Origin: Hyphomicrobiales bacterium
GTDB taxonomy: Bacteria > Pseudomonadota > Alphaproteobacteria > Rhizobiales > Devosiaceae
Assembly (NCBI GenBank): GCA_015487985.1
Contig: WFOP01000304.1
Location: 1-18,003, forward strand
DNA: 18,003 nucleotides
Direction: 5' to 3'
This document shows, in pieces, positions 8,044 to 15,674 of this stretch. Under the pieces are notes generated by a model that had not been told where the DNA came from, ran no database searches, and worked only from the letters and a program-made list of their open reading frames with translations. Position 1 is the stretch's first letter, and each line of letters opens with the position of its first letter. A program made the position numbers and the translations under genes.

Positions 8044-8060
8044 GGTCAACAAAATTGACC
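8044..8060. promoter_or_regulatory. Operator-like inverted repeat in the fabA/irr spacer
   Basis: A perfect palindrome, GGTCAAcaaaaTTGACC, with 6-base arms and a 5-base spacer. Directly beside it, 8036-8045 is the palindrome CCCCCGGGGG. On the minus strand the arm TTGACC (8044-8049) could be the -35 of fabA, with a poor -10 (TAATTG, 8021-8026) 17 bases on. A protein bound here could block fabA. Which regulator binds is unknown; it does not match the Irr box pattern I know. Confidence 0.4.
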
Positions 8061-8098
8061 ATGTTCCCCCTCTTACCCCGAGCCAATTGTTTGCTGGC

Positions 8099-8127
8099 TT
8101 GTTTGCACAAATACATCAGCGTATAAG
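8099..8127 (+). promoter_or_regulatory. Sigma70-type promoter of irr
   Basis: TTGTTT (8099-8104) and TATAAG (8122-8127) are separated by exactly 17 bases. Transcription would start near 8134. The first in-frame start codon after that is ATG 8165, which supports the irr start chosen here. Confidence 0.6.
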
Positions 8128-8164
8128 AGGGGAGTATTTCCCGAGAAAACGAGCTTTCTTCAGT

Positions 8165-8626
8165 ATGACAGCCGGCCAGCGGACCAAGTTTTCCAACAAT
8201 GTATCACGCCACCCCTGTTTGATGGCGGTGATACGCATGGCCGGCTTACGGCCTACGCGACAACGTATCGCACTGGCCAAACTGCTCTTTTCGGGTGCGC
8301 CGCGCCATGCCAGTGCCGAACAGTTGCATATGGAGGCGGAAAAAGCGGGCATGAAGGTTTCGCTGGCCACCGTATATAACACATTGCACCAATTTCGCAG
8401 TGCCGGTTTGCTAAGGGAAATATCCATTGATGCCACCCGCTCGTATTTTGATACCGACACCTCCAACCACCACCACTTTTTTGTGGAAGGGGAAGAGCGG
8501 GTCATTGATATCCCCTCCAACCTGATTGATGTGGTTGGTTTGCCCAAACCGCCAAAAGGCATGGAAATTTCTCATGTGGATATCGTGGTACGGGTGCGGC
8601 GCGAAAATCCAAAACAGATAAAATAG
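8165..8626 (+). CDS. irr: Iron response regulator Irr (Fur family)
   Basis: A 153-residue Fur-superfamily transcription factor. Irr in Hyphomicrobiales senses heme status and controls iron and heme genes. The DNA-binding region holds AGLRPTRQRIALAKLLF (26-42) and VSLATVYNTLHQF (65-77), both typical of Irr. SYFDTDTSNHHHFF includes the His triplet (102-104), the heme/metal site of the family. The N-terminus has HPC (16-18) but no Cys-Pro, so the heme regulatory motif of Bradyrhizobium Irr is absent, as in several other rhizobia. No Shine-Dalgarno site precedes ATG 8165; ATG 8222 is an alternative. The gene is divergent from fabA, a neighbourhood I recognise from related genomes. Irr rather than Fur or Zur is well supported. 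Confidence 0.92.
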   Translation: MTAGQRTKFSNNVSRHPCLMAVIRMAGLRPTRQRIALAKLLFSGAPRHASAEQLHMEAEKAGMKVSLATVYNTLHQFRSAGLLREISIDATRSYFDTDTSNHHHFFVEGEERVIDIPSNLIDVVGLPKPPKGMEISHVDIVVRVRRENPKQIK

Positions 8627-8671
8627 CCACGCCACAAACTGCCCGCATAAAAACAGTACAAACGAAATGGG

Positions 8672-9268
8672 TTAATTAAAGCTCTCGTTTGGATAAACAC
8701 CCCAAAGCGCGGATTGTTCCACATAGCCGGTATATGTGGAGCGGCCATCATTGCCGGTATTTTTGGCACTCACGGCGCAATATTGACCATCACACCCCTC
8801 AACACTCACCAGATAATTTGATGTAAGCCAGGCCCGCACACGCGCCTCACTCTGCCCCCTGGCGCGCAGTGGAATTTTTGCATCGGCGTTCCATGGGGCG
8901 ACATAAGCCATGCGATGCCCGGTAAGCAGAGATTTGTGAACCCAGCCCTCGGCGCCATCCAAATCACGAATTTTGCGCCAGGTATCAAATTCCTGAATAA
9001 TTTCAACCGGCAATTCCGATTTCACAAAAACCCATGCCACATCATATTGTGTACCCGGGCCAACCCGAACATTTGTTGGCTCCGAGCGCACCGAAACGAA
9101 TCTTGGCAGCGAAAACCCCGAGGGGTTTTTGTTTTCCTGAGCAAAAGCAGGTACAAGCATGGCAAAGAATGCCAACACCATAAGCCCTATCACTACCAGT
9201 GAACGCTTTATGGAGGGGGATAGAGGATTGCGCGATTTTTGGGTAATTTCAAAGAGAGGCGAGTTCAT
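8672..9268 (-). CDS. Secreted SH3-domain protein
   Basis: A 198-residue protein of uncertain function. A basic N-terminal region precedes a hydrophobic segment (23-40), with a likely signal-peptidase cut after AFA (43). Residues 57-115 match a bacterial SH3-like domain: NVRVGPGTQYDVAWVF, WRKIRDLDGAEGWVHKSLL. The second half (124-190) looks like another SH3-like unit with Cys159 and Cys164, which could form a disulfide. Such proteins often bind peptidoglycan or act in the envelope, but no catalytic domain is present. GTGGAA lies close before the ATG. It converges with irr and is divergent from the hydroxyacid dehydrogenase. Similar SH3 proteins (COG3807) are common in Hyphomicrobiales. Confidence 0.8.
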   Translation of the reverse strand: MNSPLFEITQKSRNPLSPSIKRSLVVIGLMVLAFFAMLVPAFAQENKNPSGFSLPRFVSVRSEPTNVRVGPGTQYDVAWVFVKSELPVEIIQEFDTWRKIRDLDGAEGWVHKSLLTGHRMAYVAPWNADAKIPLRARGQSEARVRAWLTSNYLVSVEGCDGQYCAVSAKNTGNDGRSTYTGYVEQSALWGVYPNESFN

Positions 9269-9340
9269 GGGTTTCCACTTAACGGTTAGATGGGGTAGTA
9301 TTATGAGGAATACCTTAATGGGCGCTGAAAGTTTGCGTTA

Positions 9341-10330
9341 ATGAACCCGGAATTGGCCAAAATTTTTGTGACCCGGCGGCTGCCCGCTCAAGTGGAAACG
9401 CGCATGCAAATGCTGTTTGATGCTTGTCTGAACAACGATGATATTCCCCTTACTTCAGAACAGATTCTTAAAGGAGCCCGCCATGCGGATGTCATTGTTT
9501 CCACAATTTCGGACAAGATCGACAAATCCCTGATCGAACAATTGCCCGAGCGGGTAAAACTTATCGCCCAATTTGGCAACGGGGTGGACAATATTGATAT
9601 TTCAGCGGCCCACAGCCGTGGCATAACGGTGACCAATACGCCCAGTGTTGTCACTGAGGATACCGCCAACATGGCCATGGCGCTTATTCTTTCCCTGCCG
9701 CGCAGAATTGTGGAAGGGGCGCGGCTGGTGGCAAAAAACGGGGAATGGCCGGGCTGGTCCCCCACCTGGATGCTGGGACGGCGTTTAACCGGAAAATCCC
9801 TGGGCATTGTTGGCATGGGGCGGATTGGGGAGGCGGTGGCCACACGCGCCAGGGCCGTGGGCCTGAACATCCATTATTTTTCGCGCACCCGCCGTCCCCC
9901 CCAAATTGAAGCAACCCTTAAAGCCACCCACTGGGCACGGCTTGAGGACATGCTTCAAGAGGTGGACATTGTTTCCCTGCACACCCCCCACACCAAGGAA
10001 ACCTTTGAACTTTTGAACCGGGACCGGCTTCAAATGATGAAAAAGGATGCTTTTGTCATCAATGTCTCACGCAGTGAATTGATTGACGAGGATGCCCTGA
10101 TTGATTTGATTGAGGGCGGACATCTGGCGGGTGCGGCACTGGATGTTTTTGAAGACCGTAACGGGGTCAATCCCGGCCTGTTGGCTTTAGCACGGGAAAA
10201 CAAAGTGGTGCTGACCCCGCATATGGCTTCTTCAACCCTTGAGGGGCGCATCGAAATGGGGGAAACCGTTATTCTCAATATCAAGGTTTTTCTGGACAGC
10301 CATAAACCACCCCACAGGGTTTTGGGGTAG
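9341..10330 (+). CDS. D-2-hydroxyacid dehydrogenase family protein (glyoxylate/hydroxypyruvate reductase-like)
   Basis: A 329-residue protein of the NAD(P)-dependent D-isomer 2-hydroxyacid dehydrogenase family. FGNGVDNID (78-86) is the substrate loop; GMGRIG (158-163) is the nucleotide loop, followed by HYFSRTRR with no acidic residue after strand 2, which suggests NADPH. Catalytic Arg244 (NVSRSELIDE) and His294 (TPHMASST) are present. The catalytic Glu, 29 residues after the Arg in the family, falls at 273, where the sequence reads VFEDRNGVNP: relatives have Glu-Pro where this has Arg-Asn. Activity may be altered or lost. No strong Shine-Dalgarno site precedes the ATG. It has no plus-strand partner gene; the terminator at 10374-10401 may also end its transcript. 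Confidence 0.85.
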   Translation: MNPELAKIFVTRRLPAQVETRMQMLFDACLNNDDIPLTSEQILKGARHADVIVSTISDKIDKSLIEQLPERVKLIAQFGNGVDNIDISAAHSRGITVTNTPSVVTEDTANMAMALILSLPRRIVEGARLVAKNGEWPGWSPTWMLGRRLTGKSLGIVGMGRIGEAVATRARAVGLNIHYFSRTRRPPQIEATLKATHWARLEDMLQEVDIVSLHTPHTKETFELLNRDRLQMMKKDAFVINVSRSELIDEDALIDLIEGGHLAGAALDVFEDRNGVNPGLLALARENKVVLTPHMASSTLEGRIEMGETVILNIKVFLDSHKPPHRVLG

Positions 10331-10373
10331 ATTTCAAAAAATTTGCCATGCCTGATTGGGCAACACAGGCAAC

Positions 10374-10401
10374 AAAAAAGGCCCCACCGAAGCGGGGCCT
10401 T
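10374..10401 (-). terminator. Intrinsic terminator of pnp
   Basis: An 8-bp stem, AAGGCCCC (10378-10385) and GGGGCCTT (10394-10401), is followed on the minus strand by a run of six T that begins in the stem. It lies about 28 bases past the pnp stop. On the plus strand it is followed by AAATTTT, so it may weakly serve the convergent dehydrogenase gene too. Confidence 0.85.
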
Positions 10402-10428
10402 AAATTTTCAAAAACTAAAAAACCTGAC

Positions 10429-12534
10429 TTAGTCGTCGTTGTTGATTTCTTCGCCGGTTTCCTGATTGACCACTTTCATGGACAGACGCACCTTGCCGCG
10501 ATCATCAAAGCCGAGCAGTTTCACCCAGACCTTGTCGCCCTCTTTGACGACGTCGGTGGTTTTATCAACCCGCGAAGGTGTCAGTTGAGAAATATGTACC
10601 AAGCCATCTTTGGGACCAAAGAAATTGACAAAAGCGCCAAAGTCCACGGTTTTAACCACGGTGCCCTGATAAATAACGCCGGCTTCAGGTTCATCGGTAA
10701 TGGACTTGATCCATTTTACGGCCGCATCAATGGAGGCCATATCCGAGGAGGCAATTTTGATTATGCCTTCATCGTCAATGTTCACCTTGGCGCCGGTTTT
10801 TTCCACGATCTCGCGGATAACTTTCCCGCCGGTGCCAATGACTTCGCGAATTTTGTCGGTCGGGATCTGCATGGTTTCGATGCGCGGTGCAAATTCGCCC
10901 ACTTCATCGCGTGCCGTATCCAGCGCCTTGGCCATTTCATCCAGAATGCCTTCACGTCCACCCTTGGCCTGAGCCAGAGCTGTTTTCATGATGTCTTGGG
11001 TAATCCCGGCAATCTTGATATCCATTTGCAGGGATGTGATGCCATCGCGTGTTCCGGCAACTTTGAAATCCATATCGCCCAGATGATCTTCATCACCCAG
11101 AATGTCAGAAAGAACGGCAAATTCGTCGCCCTCAAGAATGAGACCCATTGCAATCCCGGCAACGGCCTTTTTCATGGGCACGCCGGCATCCATCAGCGCC
11201 AGGGAAGCACCACAAACGGAGGCCATGGAGGAAGAGCCGTTTGATTCCGTAATTTCTGAAACCACGCGGATTGTATAGGGGAATTCTTCAACGGAAGGGC
11301 GAACCGGGTTAATGGCGCGCCAGGCGAGTTTTCCGTGCCCGATTTCGCGACGCGATGTAAAGCCGGTGCGGCCCGCTTCGCCCACGGAATAGGGGGGGAA
11401 ATTATAATGCAGCATGAAGTTCTGCTTTGCAGTGCCTTCAAGACTATCCACAAACTGCTCATCTTCCCCGGTGCCAAGGGTTGCCACCACCAGCGCTTGG
11501 GTTTCGCCACGCGTGAACACGGCCGAACCGTGGGTGCGGGGCAGAACGCCAGCTTCGGCAATAACGGGGCGAACCGTTGCCAGATCACGCCCATCAATAC
11601 GTTTTTTGGTATCAATGATCGAACGACGCACGATGCGGGCCTGAATGTTTTTGAAAACCGTTGAAATCTGTTCAGCGGTCCAATCCGTTTCCTCAAGCGC
11701 GGCAACAACTTTTGCCTTGGCTTCATCAAGGGCGGCATAACGGGCCTGTTTGTCCGTTTCCCCATAGGCGGCGCGCACATCATCTTCAATGATGGAGAAC
11801 ATTTCCGCATCCAGCGCCGAAAGGTCTTCAGCGACAAATTCGCGCGGTTCTTTTGCAGCCATCTCGGCCAGCTTGATAATGGCTTCGATCACTTTGCCTG
11901 CTTGTTCGTGACCATACATCACAGCGCCCAGCATGACTTCTTCGGACAATTCCTGCGCTTCGGATTCAACCATTAGAACGGCGTCCTTGGTGCCCGCCAT
12001 TACCAGATCAAGCTGACTTTCGTCACGCCGGTCAATGGGGGTATTGAGCACATATTCACCATCAATATAGCCAACCCGTGCCGCGCCGATCGGTCCCATG
12101 AAAGGCACACCCGAAATGGTCAGGGCGGCAGAGGCCGCAACAAGTGCCAGCACATCAGGCTGATTTTCCATATCATGTTGCAACACGGTAACGATAACCT
12201 GGGTTTCGTTTTTATATCCGGCGGGGAACAGGGGGCGAATCGGGCGATCAATCAGGCGGCAGATGAGGGTTTCAGCTTCGCTCGGGCGCGCTTCGCGTTT
12301 GAAATAGCCGCCGGGGATTTTGCCGGCCGCGTAAAATTTTTCCTGGTAATTCACTGTCAAAGGAAAGAAATCAATTCCTGCCTTCGGGGTCTTTGAACTG
12401 ACAACGGTTGCCAGAACAACGGTTTCGCCAAGTGTCGCCAAAACGGCGCCGTGGGCTTGGCGGGCAATTTTGCCCGTTTCAAGGGTCAGCGGTTGGCCGC
12501 CCCAGTTCAGTTCTACTTTATGGTGATTAAACAT
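10429..12534 (-). CDS. pnp: Polyribonucleotide nucleotidyltransferase (PNPase)
   Basis: A 701-residue trimeric 3'-5' phosphorolytic exoribonuclease, central to RNA decay. Order of domains: a first RNase PH unit (INWGG-like start, [21 protein letters not shown]), an all-helical linker, a second catalytic RNase PH unit ([14 protein letters not shown], then [16 protein letters not shown] with the catalytic Asp residues), a KH domain ([15 protein letters not shown]) and an S1 domain ([19 protein letters not shown]) near the C-terminus. I chose ATG 12534 because [13 protein letters not shown] matches the family start; ATGs at 12549 and 12585 would add 5 or 17 residues. No start has a strong ribosome binding site. 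It lies downstream of rpsO, with hairpins in the spacer that suggest PNPase autocontrol. Confidence 0.96.
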   Translation of the reverse strand: MFNHHKVELNWGGQPLTLETGKIARQAHGAVLATLGETVVLATVVSSKTPKAGIDFFPLTVNYQEKFYAAGKIPGGYFKREARPSEAETLICRLIDRPIRPLFPAGYKNETQVIVTVLQHDMENQPDVLALVAASAALTISGVPFMGPIGAARVGYIDGEYVLNTPIDRRDESQLDLVMAGTKDAVLMVESEAQELSEEVMLGAVMYGHEQAGKVIEAIIKLAEMAAKEPREFVAEDLSALDAEMFSIIEDDVRAAYGETDKQARYAALDEAKAKVVAALEETDWTAEQISTVFKNIQARIVRRSIIDTKKRIDGRDLATVRPVIAEAGVLPRTHGSAVFTRGETQALVVATLGTGEDEQFVDSLEGTAKQNFMLHYNFPPYSVGEAGRTGFTSRREIGHGKLAWRAINPVRPSVEEFPYTIRVVSEITESNGSSSMASVCGASLALMDAGVPMKKAVAGIAMGLILEGDEFAVLSDILGDEDHLGDMDFKVAGTRDGITSLQMDIKIAGITQDIMKTALAQAKGGREGILDEMAKALDTARDEVGEFAPRIETMQIPTDKIREVIGTGGKVIREIVEKTGAKVNIDDEGIIKIASSDMASIDAAVKWIKSITDEPEAGVIYQGTVVKTVDFGAFVNFFGPKDGLVHISQLTPSRVDKTTDVVKEGDKVWVKLLGFDDRGKVRLSMKVVNQETGEEINNDD

Positions 12535-12594
12535 CTTTGGTTTTTCCATTCGTTCATAGGGAAAAAACAGCAAGACCTCTTGCATTTGATTTGG

Positions 12595-12610
12595 GCGCCC
12601 TCATTGGCGC
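12595..12610 (-). other. Hairpin just upstream of pnp
   Basis: GCGCC (12595-12599) and GGCGC (12606-12610) form a 5-bp GC stem with a 6-base loop, about 60 bases before the chosen pnp start. Small, and could be chance. Confidence 0.3.
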
Positions 12611-12706
12611 TGATTTTAATGAAGAGATTTTTTCGGGCCGCATTTCCCTGACCGCCATGTTGTGAACGCCCCATGCGCCACACCAGATTGGGCAGTCTCT
12701 TTCAAT

Positions 12707-12723
12707 GTTCCAGACTTTGGAAC
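12707..12723 (-). other. Hairpin in the rpsO-pnp spacer
   Basis: A perfect 6-bp stem, GTTCCA (12707-12712) and TGGAAC (12718-12723), with a 5-base loop. It sits 8 bases from the longer hairpin at 12731-12754, so the two could stack in the mRNA. Confidence 0.4.
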
Positions 12724-12730
12724 CGGTAAC

Positions 12731-12754
12731 TGGCGCAAAAGGATTTTCGCGCCA
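12731..12754 (-). other. Long hairpin after rpsO, possible attenuator or RNase III site
   Basis: TGGCGCAAAA (12731-12740) pairs with TTTTcGCGCCA (12744-12754), giving 10 base pairs with one bulged base and a 3-base loop. It begins 27 bases past the rpsO stop. No T-run follows, so a simple terminator is unlikely. In E. coli the rpsO-pnp spacer carries a stem cut by RNase III for pnp autocontrol; a similar role here is inference. Confidence 0.5.
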
Positions 12755-12780
12755 ATCCATAACATATCGGCAAACGTCAA

Positions 12781-13050
12781 TTAACGACGCAGGCCAAGTT
12801 TTTCGATCAGGGTTTTGTAACGCTGTTCATCCTTGCGCTTGACATAGTCAAGCAGACGGCGACGCAACGAAACCATTTTCAACAGACCACGACGGGAGTG
12901 ATTATCCTTCTTGTGACCTTTGAAATGTTCAGTGAGGTTGACAATACGCTCAGTCAAAATCGCTACCTGAACTTCGGGAGACCCGGTATCAGAGGGATTT
13001 GTTGCATATTCTTTAATCAGCGCACTTTTGCGCTCAGGTGTAATCGACAT
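12781..13050 (-). CDS. rpsO: 30S ribosomal protein S15
   Basis: An 89-residue protein, the normal length for S15. It starts [18 protein letters not shown] and contains [34 protein letters not shown] and [14 protein letters not shown], all conserved S15 segments that bind 16S rRNA. I chose ATG 13050 because AAGGA lies 8-9 bases upstream and homologues start there; the longer in-frame reading from 13137 has no support. S15 often represses its own translation through an mRNA structure; a hairpin lies in the leader (13111-13129). It has a possible promoter of its own and lies upstream of pnp, as in most proteobacteria. Confidence 0.97.
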   Translation of the reverse strand: MSITPERKSALIKEYATNPSDTGSPEVQVAILTERIVNLTEHFKGHKKDNHSRRGLLKMVSLRRRLLDYVKRKDEQRYKTLIEKLGLRR

Positions 13051-13395
13051 CAGATATTTCCTTTCAGTATCAAAGGGTAAGGTTGCCCTTGTCCGGGATG
13101 TCGTCCAGTACAGGGCCGCGAAACCCCTGCAAAACAAGCAGGAATAGCGCCCCTATAAGGGATTTTGACGCCAATTGCCAGCCTTATCTTGCAAATGCCG
13201 ACCATAAATATACCTGATTTTTTCGATTCCAGCTCAAGAATGATCATGGTGCGGCTGGCAGGTTTATTACTGGCAATCCACAGGTGAAGGAATATAAATT
13301 TGTATGCTCCCTCATGCAAACGACAAAGCGGCCTTGCCCGAAACTGATATCAAAAATGCCTATGGCGCGCTTTTGAGCTACCTGGCAAACAGGGA
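13051..13395. other. 345-base spacer between truB and rpsO
   Basis: No gene could be firmly called here. On the minus strand it carries a possible rpsO promoter (13152-13181) and a 5-bp hairpin in the leader (13111-13115 with 13125-13129). On the plus strand, a small reading frame 13304-13399 would encode 31 residues, with AAGGA about 11 bases before the ATG; it runs into the truB stop from the opposite side. I do not call it a gene without comparative support. The spacer is long for this operon, so rpsO-pnp may be transcribed partly on its own. Confidence 0.55.
13152..13181 (-). promoter_or_regulatory. Possible promoter of rpsO
   Basis: On the minus strand CTGGCA (13176-13181) and TATAGG (13152-13157) are 18 bases apart, each matching four of six consensus bases. 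It would give a leader of about 95 bases. Confidence 0.3.
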
Positions 13396-14310
13396 TTAGT
13401 GGGGCAATATAATCCGGGATGGTTTGAACTGGCCCTGCTCCACAAAGCCGATAGCCACAGCACTGCCTTTATGGGAGGCCCAGGCTTCTTCAAGCTCTAT
13501 CGGTGCATTGGCACCGGTCAGCAAAACAGGGTTGCCGTGTCTCAGGGTTGTCGTCTGACGGGCATCAAGACAGATTTCGGGCAGGTCTGAAAGCGCGGCG
13601 GCCACCGGCAACAACATCTGATCGCGCATCTCCGGCTCTGCATCTTCAAAATCCTGTAAATCTATGGCGTCTTCATCACTAAACTGGCCCACCTGCCCCC
13701 GGTGCAAGGCCCCCACATGTCCCTTGCTGCCAAGGGTTTCAGCGATATCTCTGGCCAAGGCCCGGATATAGGTGCCCTTGGCACATTCAACTTCAAACCT
13801 GGAGCGTTCGGCCCCATGTTCAAGCAGCTCAAAGCGGTCAATCTCAACTTCCCTTGGTGGCATCTCAACCTGTTCGCCGGAACGGGCCAGATCATAGGCG
13901 CGCTCACCTTTAATCCTGATGGCGGAATAAATGGGGGGAATCTGGGTAATCACCCCGGTGAAATCAGGCAAAACGGCCTGAATATCTTCTTTTGCGGGGC
14001 GATGGGGCGACGTCGCAATCACTTCTCCCTCGATATCGTCGGTATTGGTGGCGCTGCCCCAAACCAGATCGAACTGATAAATTTTGGTGCCGTCCTGAAC
14101 AAAGGGGACGGTTTTGGTGGCCTCACCAATGGCGATGGGCAAAATCCCGGTAGCCAGGGGATCAAGGGTGCCCGCATGGCCCGCTTTTCTGGCGCTGAGC
14201 AACCAGCGCACTTTACCCACGGCCTGCGTGGAGCCAAAATCATAGGGCTTGTTGAGAATAAGCCAGCCGGAAATATCACGCTTGGGGGATTTTTTTTGCC
14301 TGGGGTTCAT
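13396..14310 (-). CDS. truB: tRNA pseudouridine(55) synthase TruB
   Basis: A 304-residue enzyme that converts U55 to pseudouridine in the T-loop of tRNAs. The N-terminal SGWLILNKPYDFGSTQAV and the catalytic motif GHAGTLDPLATG (44-55, nucleophile Asp50) are diagnostic. YSAIRIKGERAYDLAR and AKGTYIRALARDI are later TruB motifs. The C-terminal part fits the PUA-like tail of alphaproteobacterial TruB. No strong ribosome binding site precedes ATG 14310. In most relatives truB follows rbfA directly; here two unfamiliar genes and about 330 bases of spacer lie between them. The next gene downstream on the strand is rpsO. Confidence 0.96.
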   Translation of the reverse strand: MNPRQKKSPKRDISGWLILNKPYDFGSTQAVGKVRWLLSARKAGHAGTLDPLATGILPIAIGEATKTVPFVQDGTKIYQFDLVWGSATNTDDIEGEVIATSPHRPAKEDIQAVLPDFTGVITQIPPIYSAIRIKGERAYDLARSGEQVEMPPREVEIDRFELLEHGAERSRFEVECAKGTYIRALARDIAETLGSKGHVGALHRGQVGQFSDEDAIDLQDFEDAEPEMRDQMLLPVAAALSDLPEICLDARQTTTLRHGNPVLLTGANAPIELEEAWASHKGSAVAIGFVEQGQFKPSRIILPH

Positions 14311-14398
14311 TTTAGAAAATTCGCAAGTTTTGGGTCAGAGGCAACTTTCCTGAAGCGCCGTTACCGACCTGTGAGCAATTTGTAGCCTGAATTTTTAC

Positions 14399-14923
14399 TT
14401 ATGCCGGTAATCGTTGATTATCAACATTTTTGACAATTTTCTTTCTAAACTCTTCCATTTGCCCATTGTCCTTGAAGGCACGTTTGGGGATGGAAAGAGC
14501 CAGTATATTATTTACCCAGATCACAAAATGCGCCGCCTCTTCATCCGCACCGACAAATCCCTTCCAGCCATATTGAGCGGTAACGTTATCCGTTTGTGTT
14601 TCAATGCCTTGCTCGCTCACCTGCAACCGGATTTGCTTTCCGCTCAACATTTGCTGCCTGTAATATTGACGATTCCGGTAGGGCACAAAAATATAACGAT
14701 AAGCTATAATTGCGATGGCAACCGTCAGGTTAGCAAACATCAGCCAGCTAAAAGACACCTGACCTTGATAGTATGAATAAATATATTTTAGTGAAACTGC
14801 GCCATTGGCCAGCACCAACGCCCAGAACAGCCAATTGCGCAACCGGACTGATTTTCTGTGCCGCTGACGGGCCGAATTGATCGCATTATATTCGCTAAAA
14901 CCATAAATATATTCAAGTTTCAC
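14399..14923 (-). CDS. YcxB-like membrane protein of unknown function
   Basis: A 174-residue protein with two hydrophobic segments (about 31-50 and 59-80), preceded by a basic stretch (RQRHRKSVRLR). Residues 98-165 resemble the YcxB-like domain: IRLQVSEQGIETQ, YGWKGFVGADEEA, IPKRAFKDNGQMEEFRKK. That pattern, two helices followed by a small beta domain ending in IPKRAF, is what I know of the family; no function is established. The start is GTG (14921-14923) with AGGGG 6 bases upstream, a good site. It lies between the 170-residue gene and truB, 88 bases before truB. A TTGACA sits at 14973-14978 on the minus strand without a clear -10. It looks like an insertion in the rbfA-truB order. Confidence 0.7.
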   Translation of the reverse strand: MKLEYIYGFSEYNAINSARQRHRKSVRLRNWLFWALVLANGAVSLKYIYSYYQGQVSFSWLMFANLTVAIAIIAYRYIFVPYRNRQYYRQQMLSGKQIRLQVSEQGIETQTDNVTAQYGWKGFVGADEEAAHFVIWVNNILALSIPKRAFKDNGQMEEFRKKIVKNVDNQRLPA

Positions 14924-15160
14924 GAATTACCCCTTCGTGCTGCCACTGGTCCGGATTTAGAATCCATCCCCTTGTCAAAGAATAAGCAGCCCGAAATATG
15001 GCGCCGGTCATTCAGCACACATTCCTCACCCTTTGGCACACCCTCTGAAGGGGGTTAAAATCAACGGCCTATGAAAAATATTCTGAAAGGAAATGCCGCG
15101 CTTTCTGCGGATTTTCCGTTATGAAGACACATCCGGTATGTGAAAACGGCCCGGTATATT

Positions 15161-15673
15161 TTACAGTTTGCCAAAAGCGACACCGCGCCAGGTCCAGCCC
15201 CTGGCCAATACCGCTTCCTGCAACGGGGTTTTTAGCTCCGAAGAATTAAAACGGTAATTATAGACCTGTCCAAATTCCAGTTCTTCGGTAAAGGCATAGG
15301 CGGTTCCAAACGATATTTCGGTTTTTTGCCCCTTGAACCCGGACACTGCCAGCGTCAGGCTTGGCACCCCGGCGCGCCATTCAACGGTGAACTCTTCATC
15401 CATCGCCCGGACTTCGTTTTTTTTCTCATCCAGCTTCATTTTGATTCGAAAAGTTTTTTGAAGGCCCGCCTTGGCAAAAATCTCATACCATTTGGCATTC
15501 ACAATTTTCCATTCGGCGATAAAATCGCATTCCCCCGTATCATCGGGGATGATCTGGAAAGGCGCCGTTGGCCGGTTTATCTCCAAAATAGCCGCTTCCA
15601 CCTCGCTTCGCGGGGCCGGTGTCACTCCAGATTCAGGCCGTTTTGTTCCGGTGAAAATATCAAACAAGCCCAT
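15161..15673 (-). CDS. Protein of unknown function coupled to rbfA
   Basis: A 170-residue protein whose function I do not recognise. It has no signal peptide and no membrane segment, so it is probably cytoplasmic. The start MGLFDIFTGTKRPESGV is followed by a short helix and then a beta-rich body: AEWKIVNAKWYEIFAKAGL (53-71), TVEWRAG (96-102) and GTAYAFTEELEFGQVYNYRF (123-142), ending in TWRGVAFGKL. Many aromatic residues suggest a compact domain. I have a vague sense of similar proteins in other proteobacteria, but no name. The ATG lies one base after the rbfA stop, and its GAGGA ribosome binding site is formed by the last rbfA codons, so translation is coupled to rbfA. Confidence 0.75.
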   Translation of the reverse strand: MGLFDIFTGTKRPESGVTPAPRSEVEAAILEINRPTAPFQIIPDDTGECDFIAEWKIVNAKWYEIFAKAGLQKTFRIKMKLDEKKNEVRAMDEEFTVEWRAGVPSLTLAVSGFKGQKTEISFGTAYAFTEELEFGQVYNYRFNSSELKTPLQEAVLARGWTWRGVAFGKL

Positions 15674-15674
15674 T

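Noticed and set aside
7973..8164. N-terminal extension of irr from 7973
   Set aside because: It would overlap the fabA start and include the irr promoter; the added residues are not conserved in Irr.
10348..11244. A 298-codon plus-strand frame opposite pnp
   Set aside because: It is antisense to the conserved KH/S1 and catalytic parts of pnp and starts within the terminator region; its composition is that of a mirrored coding strand.
13051..13319. An 89-codon minus-strand frame upstream of rpsO
   Set aside because: It ends at the rpsO start in another frame, covers the likely promoter and leader, and has no recognisable domain.
13702..14385. A 227-codon plus-strand frame opposite truB
   Set aside because: Antisense to the TruB catalytic region, with no domain recognised.
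14950..14978. TTGACA at 14973-14978 as a full promoter for the YcxB-like gene
   Set aside because: The -35 is perfect, but no acceptable -10 lies at 16-18 bases; only TAAATC at 13 bases.
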